A stretch of DNA of 8,866 nt from positions 1-8,866 of the forward strand of contig CANQXO010000057.1 of the NCBI GenBank assembly GCA_947627825.1. The letters run 5' to 3'. The notes beneath the pieces were generated by a model. That model had not been told where the DNA came from, searched no databases, and worked only from the letters and a program-made list of their open reading frames with translations. Positions 5,843 through 8,866 of this stretch are shown piece by piece. The stretch comes from an uncultured Clostridia bacterium. Lineage in GTDB: Bacteria; Bacillota_A; Clostridia; TANB77; CAG-508. The first letter of the stretch is position 1. The number at the start of each line of letters is the position of its first letter. Made by a program: the position numbers and the translations under genes.

Positions 5843-6835
5843 TTAATCAACTTCAAATTTCAAGCCTCTAGTCATTAACTGTTTTACGGCTTCCTCTGGT
5901 GTGATAGTATGTTTTAAAACTTCATAAGCTGAATTTACAATTGGCATATCAATATTATATTGTTCCAAAAGTTTCTTTGCTACTTCAATATTATCAATGC
6001 TTTCAATTGTCATTCCTATTTCTTTTTCAACTTCTTGCTGTGTAAGACCTTTTGCAATTAATCTACCTGCTCTTCTATTTCTTGATTCATCACTTGAACA
6101 AGTTAATATTAAATCACCAAGTCCTGATAATCCATAAAAGGTTTCTAATTTTGCTCCCATCTTTACGCCAAGTCTTGCAATTTCTGCTAAACCTCTTGTT
6201 ATTAATGCTGATTGTGCATTTGTTCCAAGATTAAGTTCTGCTGCAATTCCAGCACAAAATGCAATTATATTTTTAAATGCTCCTCCAACTTCTACTCCTG
6301 TAACATCAGTTGATTTATATACTCTCATATATTCATTAGAAAAAATTTCTGGAATTTCATTTAAAATTTGTTCATCTCTTGATGCTAATATTATTGCTGT
6401 TGGAATATGATTGACAACCTCAGTAGCATAACTTGGTCCCGATAATGCTGCAATTCTTGCGTTTGGCATTTCATCTAAAATAACTTTATCAAGTGTGCTA
6501 GTGGTTGCGCTCTCTAAGCCTTTAGAGCAAATTACTATAGGTTTATTATTTGCAAAATCCTTATATTTCTTAAAAGTTTCTCTAGTAAATTTAGATGGTG
6601 TAACATGTAAAATAATATCAGAGTCTTCAACAACTTCTCGTAGGTCATTTGAACATTCTACTAAATCATTTACTTTCATATTAGGAATATACATACAAGT
6701 TCTTTTAATATTTATAATATCCTTTTCTTCCTGCGAAAAAGACCATACTTTTATACTATTTCCCATTTCAGCAAGATGATTAGCTAGAGCCATACCCCAG
6801 CTTCCGCTTCCTACAATTGCAATTTTTTTACTCAT
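5843..6835 (-). CDS. gpsA: NAD(P)+-dependent glycerol-3-phosphate dehydrogenase
   Basis: GpsA reduces dihydroxyacetone phosphate to sn-glycerol 3-phosphate in the cytosol, the backbone for phospholipids. The 330-aa length is normal. The N-terminal Rossmann fold has the glycine-rich GSGSWG (9-14). Further family motifs are SKGLE (104-108), LSGPSYATEV (131-140), and GGAFKN (184-189) with the presumed catalytic lysine K188. The C-terminal helical domain has GLSGLGDLILTCSS (235-248) and SRNRRAG (251-257), which bind substrate and cofactor phosphates in the family. A longer frame begins at a TTG at 6853, but AAAGGA lies inside it and is well placed for the ATG at 6835-6833, which I chose. It follows plsY after 21 nt, in the same operon, so the enzyme that makes glycerol 3-phosphate is made along with the one that acylates it. 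Confidence 0.97.
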   Translation of the reverse strand: MSKKIAIVGSGSWGMALANHLAEMGNSIKVWSFSQEEKDIINIKRTCMYIPNMKVNDLVECSNDLREVVEDSDIILHVTPSKFTRETFKKYKDFANNKPIVICSKGLESATTSTLDKVILDEMPNARIAALSGPSYATEVVNHIPTAIILASRDEQILNEIPEIFSNEYMRVYKSTDVTGVEVGGAFKNIIAFCAGIAAELNLGTNAQSALITRGLAEIARLGVKMGAKLETFYGLSGLGDLILTCSSDESRNRRAGRLIAKGLTQQEVEKEIGMTIESIDNIEVAKKLLEQYNIDMPIVNSAYEVLKHTITPEEAVKQLMTRGLKFEVD

Positions 6836-6856
6836 TTGTTTTGTTCCTTTCAAATA

Positions 6857-7513
6857 TTATTTCATTATTTTCTTAAAACTAATTTTATTTTCTGTTCCAT
6901 CTGCTAGTCTTTTAATATTTTCTCTATGATTGAAGATAACTATAACAGCCAATATAATAGCAAATATTACATAAGAAAAATGAGCTTCTTCTCCTGCTAC
7001 AATATAATTTACTTTTGAGAATATACATAGAATTGGAAATAGTATTGAAGTTGCAATTGAGCCTAATGATACCATTCTTGAAAGTGCCATCAAAATTAAA
7101 GCATATACTAAGCAAATTAAAGCTATTTCCCAGTTTGTAACTAACAATACACCTAATGCTGTTGCAATTCCTTTTCCGCCTTTAAATTTGAAGAATATTG
7201 GATAAGTGTGTCCAAGAATAACAAATATTCCTGCTAGTTCTACTAAAGTAGCTCTTATTTGTGGCTCTCCCTTTATCATTTCTCCTACAAGTAAAGCAAC
7301 TAATACAGCTCCAACTCCTTTTAATACATCACATAAAAGTGTAAATGCTGCTAAACCTTTTCCGGCTGTTCTTAATACATTAGTTGTTCCAGCATTTCCG
7401 CTTCCCTTATCCCTTACATCAAAACCTGCAAATTTCTTTGTAAAAATTACTGAAAAGCTAATACTTCCAATTAAATAAGCTATTACAGCTACTACAATAT
7501 AATTAATCATCAT
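6857..7513 (-). CDS. plsY: Acyl-phosphate:glycerol-3-phosphate acyltransferase
   Basis: PlsY is an integral membrane enzyme that transfers an acyl group from acyl phosphate to glycerol 3-phosphate, giving lysophosphatidic acid. The 218-aa protein has several hydrophobic helices (about 4-25, 52-78, 89-108, 112-147, 150-165 and 178-196). The three PlsY motifs are all present: GSGNAGTTNVLRT (37-49), GHTYPIFFKFKGGKG (101-115) and HRENIKRLADGTE (196-208). It starts at ATGATG; the first ATG (7513) is 9 nt from AAGGA and is preferred. The start overlaps the end of der by 11 nt, so translation may be coupled, and gpsA follows after 21 nt. A tail of about 10 residues after the last motif is basic and probably cytosolic. 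Confidence 0.97.
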   Translation of the reverse strand: MMINYIVVAVIAYLIGSISFSVIFTKKFAGFDVRDKGSGNAGTTNVLRTAGKGLAAFTLLCDVLKGVGAVLVALLVGEMIKGEPQIRATLVELAGIFVILGHTYPIFFKFKGGKGIATALGVLLVTNWEIALICLVYALILMALSRMVSLGSIATSILFPILCIFSKVNYIVAGEEAHFSYVIFAIILAVIVIFNHRENIKRLADGTENKISFKKIMK

Positions 7514-8834
7514 CTTTTTCTTTCCTTTCTCTAATTAATATTCTAATTGGTGTGCCACTAAAATCATACTCCTGCCTTAGTTTATTTACCAAGTATCGCT
7601 CGTATGAAAAATGAAATAACTTCTTGCTATTTACAAATACTGCAAAAGTCGGTGGCTTTGTGCTTACCTGAGTCATATAATATATTTTTAACCTTCTACC
7701 TTTATCGGTTGGTGGTTGAACAATTGAAACAGCTTCTGCTAATAATTCATTTAAATTTGATGTTGAAATTCTCATTGAATTATAATTAGAAACTTTATTA
7801 ATTAATTCAAAAATTTTATCAACTCTTTGACCTGTTTTTGCAGATATAAATATTATAGGAGCATAACTCAAATAAGATAATTTGTTATAAACCTTTTTAG
7901 TGTATTCTTCTAAAGTGCCATTTTCCTTCTCATATTCGTCCCACTTGTTAATTGCTATAATAACTGCCTTTCCTTCTTCATGAGCAAGTCCTGCAATTTT
8001 TGTATCCTGCTCAGTAACTCCTTCGTTTGCATCAATCATCAAAATACATACATCTGCTCTTTCTATTGCAAGATTTGTTCTAAGTATACTGTATTTTTCA
8101 ATGTCTTCTTCTATTTTATTATGCTTTCTTAAACCCGCTGTATCTATGAAAGTATATTTTCCATATTTATTATCAAAATCTGAATCAATGGCATCCCTTG
8201 TTGTACCTGCTATTGTACTTACTATTAAACGATTTTCTCCAAGAATTTTATTAATTAAAGATGACTTACCAACATTAGGTTTTCCTATTATCGCAACTTT
8301 AATTCTATCATCTTCGTTTTCATCTTCATCATCTTTTGGAAGCTCTTCATATATAATGTCTAAAATATCGCCAATTCCTTTGGCATTAGCAGATGAAATA
8401 GGATGAGGCTCGCCAATTCCTAAATTATAAAATTCATATATATCGTTTTCAAACTTTTTAAAATCATCAACTTTATTACAAACTAATATAACTTTTTTAT
8501 TAGCTTTTTTTAACATTAATGAAATTTCTTTATCAATACTTGTTACACCTGTCTTAACATCAGTCATAAAAATTACTAAATCAGAAAGTTCTATTGCTAT
8601 CTCAGCCTGAATTAGCATTTGACTAGCTATTATATCATCACTTTTTTCTTCAATTCCACCTGTATCGATTATAGTAAAATTTCTGCCTCTCCAGTTAGTT
8701 TCACCATAAATTCTATCTCTTGTCATACCAGGAGTATCTCCGACTATGGCTTTTCTTTCCCCAACTAAATAATTAAAAAAAGTTGATTTTCCAACATTAG
8801 GTTTTCCTATTATTGCAACTGTTGGTTTTGACAC
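7503..8834 (-). CDS. der: Ribosome assembly GTPase Der (EngA)
   Basis: Der is an essential GTPase that helps mature the 50S ribosomal subunit. The 443-aa product has the family's unique pair of G domains. The first has GKPNVGKS (10-17), TPGMTR (34-39), DTGG (57-60) and NKVD (120-123). After an acidic linker (about 166-177, DDEDENEDD) the second has GKPNVGKS (184-191), GTTRD (210-214), DTAG (231-234), NKWD (296-299) and SAK (331-333). A C-terminal KH-like domain (about 353-440) contains the RRLKIYYMTQ and NSKKLFHFSYERYL segments typical of Der. The frame can start at a GTG at 8843, but that codon overlaps the SD itself (GAGG, 8847-8844). The GTG at 8834-8832 lies 8 nt beyond it and yields the usual MSKPTVAIIG start, so I chose it. 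It is the first gene of the der-plsY-gpsA operon in this window; its promoter is probably outside. Confidence 0.97.
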   Translation of the reverse strand: MSKPTVAIIGKPNVGKSTFFNYLVGERKAIVGDTPGMTRDRIYGETNWRGRNFTIIDTGGIEEKSDDIIASQMLIQAEIAIELSDLVIFMTDVKTGVTSIDKEISLMLKKANKKVILVCNKVDDFKKFENDIYEFYNLGIGEPHPISSANAKGIGDILDIIYEELPKDDEDENEDDRIKVAIIGKPNVGKSSLINKILGENRLIVSTIAGTTRDAIDSDFDNKYGKYTFIDTAGLRKHNKIEEDIEKYSILRTNLAIERADVCILMIDANEGVTEQDTKIAGLAHEEGKAVIIAINKWDEYEKENGTLEEYTKKVYNKLSYLSYAPIIFISAKTGQRVDKIFELINKVSNYNSMRISTSNLNELLAEAVSIVQPPTDKGRRLKIYYMTQVSTKPPTFAVFVNSKKLFHFSYERYLVNKLRQEYDFSGTPIRILIRERKEKDDD

Positions 8835-8866
8835 TACTTTCACCTCACTTATAAATCTTCACAAAA

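Noticed and set aside
6924..7115. Second minus-strand frame inside plsY
   Set aside because: Out-of-frame reading of plsY; the protein is Tyr/Ile/Asn/Ser-rich low-quality sequence with no start signal.

Overview
The window comes from a very AT-rich, low-GC Gram-positive genome, most likely an uncultured or gut-type member of the Clostridia. The evidence is the der-plsY-gpsA gene order, strong GGAGG-type Shine-Dalgarno sites, TTG/GTG starts paired with strong SDs, consensus sigma-A-type promoters and an RNase P RNA whose visible part looks like type A. Species cannot be named from this sequence.

Layout, left to right. Positions 1-70 hold the 5' end of rnpB (RNase P RNA, minus strand), which runs off the left edge; its promoter is at 77-105. 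Divergent from it, with its own near-consensus promoter, is a 254-aa cysteine-rich protein of unknown function (256-1020, plus), the only plus-strand gene. It converges on tex and shares a bidirectional hairpin terminator with it at 1020-1050. The rest is minus strand, read from right to left: der (GTPase, ribosome assembly), plsY (acyl-phosphate:glycerol-3-phosphate acyltransferase) and gpsA (glycerol-3-phosphate dehydrogenase) form one tight operon. A membrane-anchored Ser/Gln/Asn-rich protein of unknown function follows. Last comes a lemA - TPM-domain - tex group, with a promoter upstream of lemA.

How the genes fit together: GpsA makes sn-glycerol 3-phosphate and PlsY acylates it, so the pair supplies the first steps of phospholipid synthesis; Der is a housekeeping neighbour. 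LemA and the TPM protein are a recurrent membrane pair and overlap by 14 nt, with the SD of the second gene inside the first. Tex follows after a 29-nt gap.

The most notable points are these. (1) A terminator-like hairpin lies between gpsA and the Ser-rich gene. Its 3' arm is that gene's Shine-Dalgarno and its U6 tract is the SD-to-ATG spacer. (2) A one-base frameshift sits in the glycine-rich tail of the TPM protein; undoing it gives a typical GGSSGGGGSSRHF end. (3) The unknown Cys-rich protein has 11 cysteines in a 68-residue stretch. (4) Ten in-register 18-bp (hexapeptide) repeats lie in the Ser-rich protein. I see no mobile element, CRISPR array, tRNA, phage or defence gene. Apart from the two unknown proteins and the hairpin leader this is a housekeeping region.
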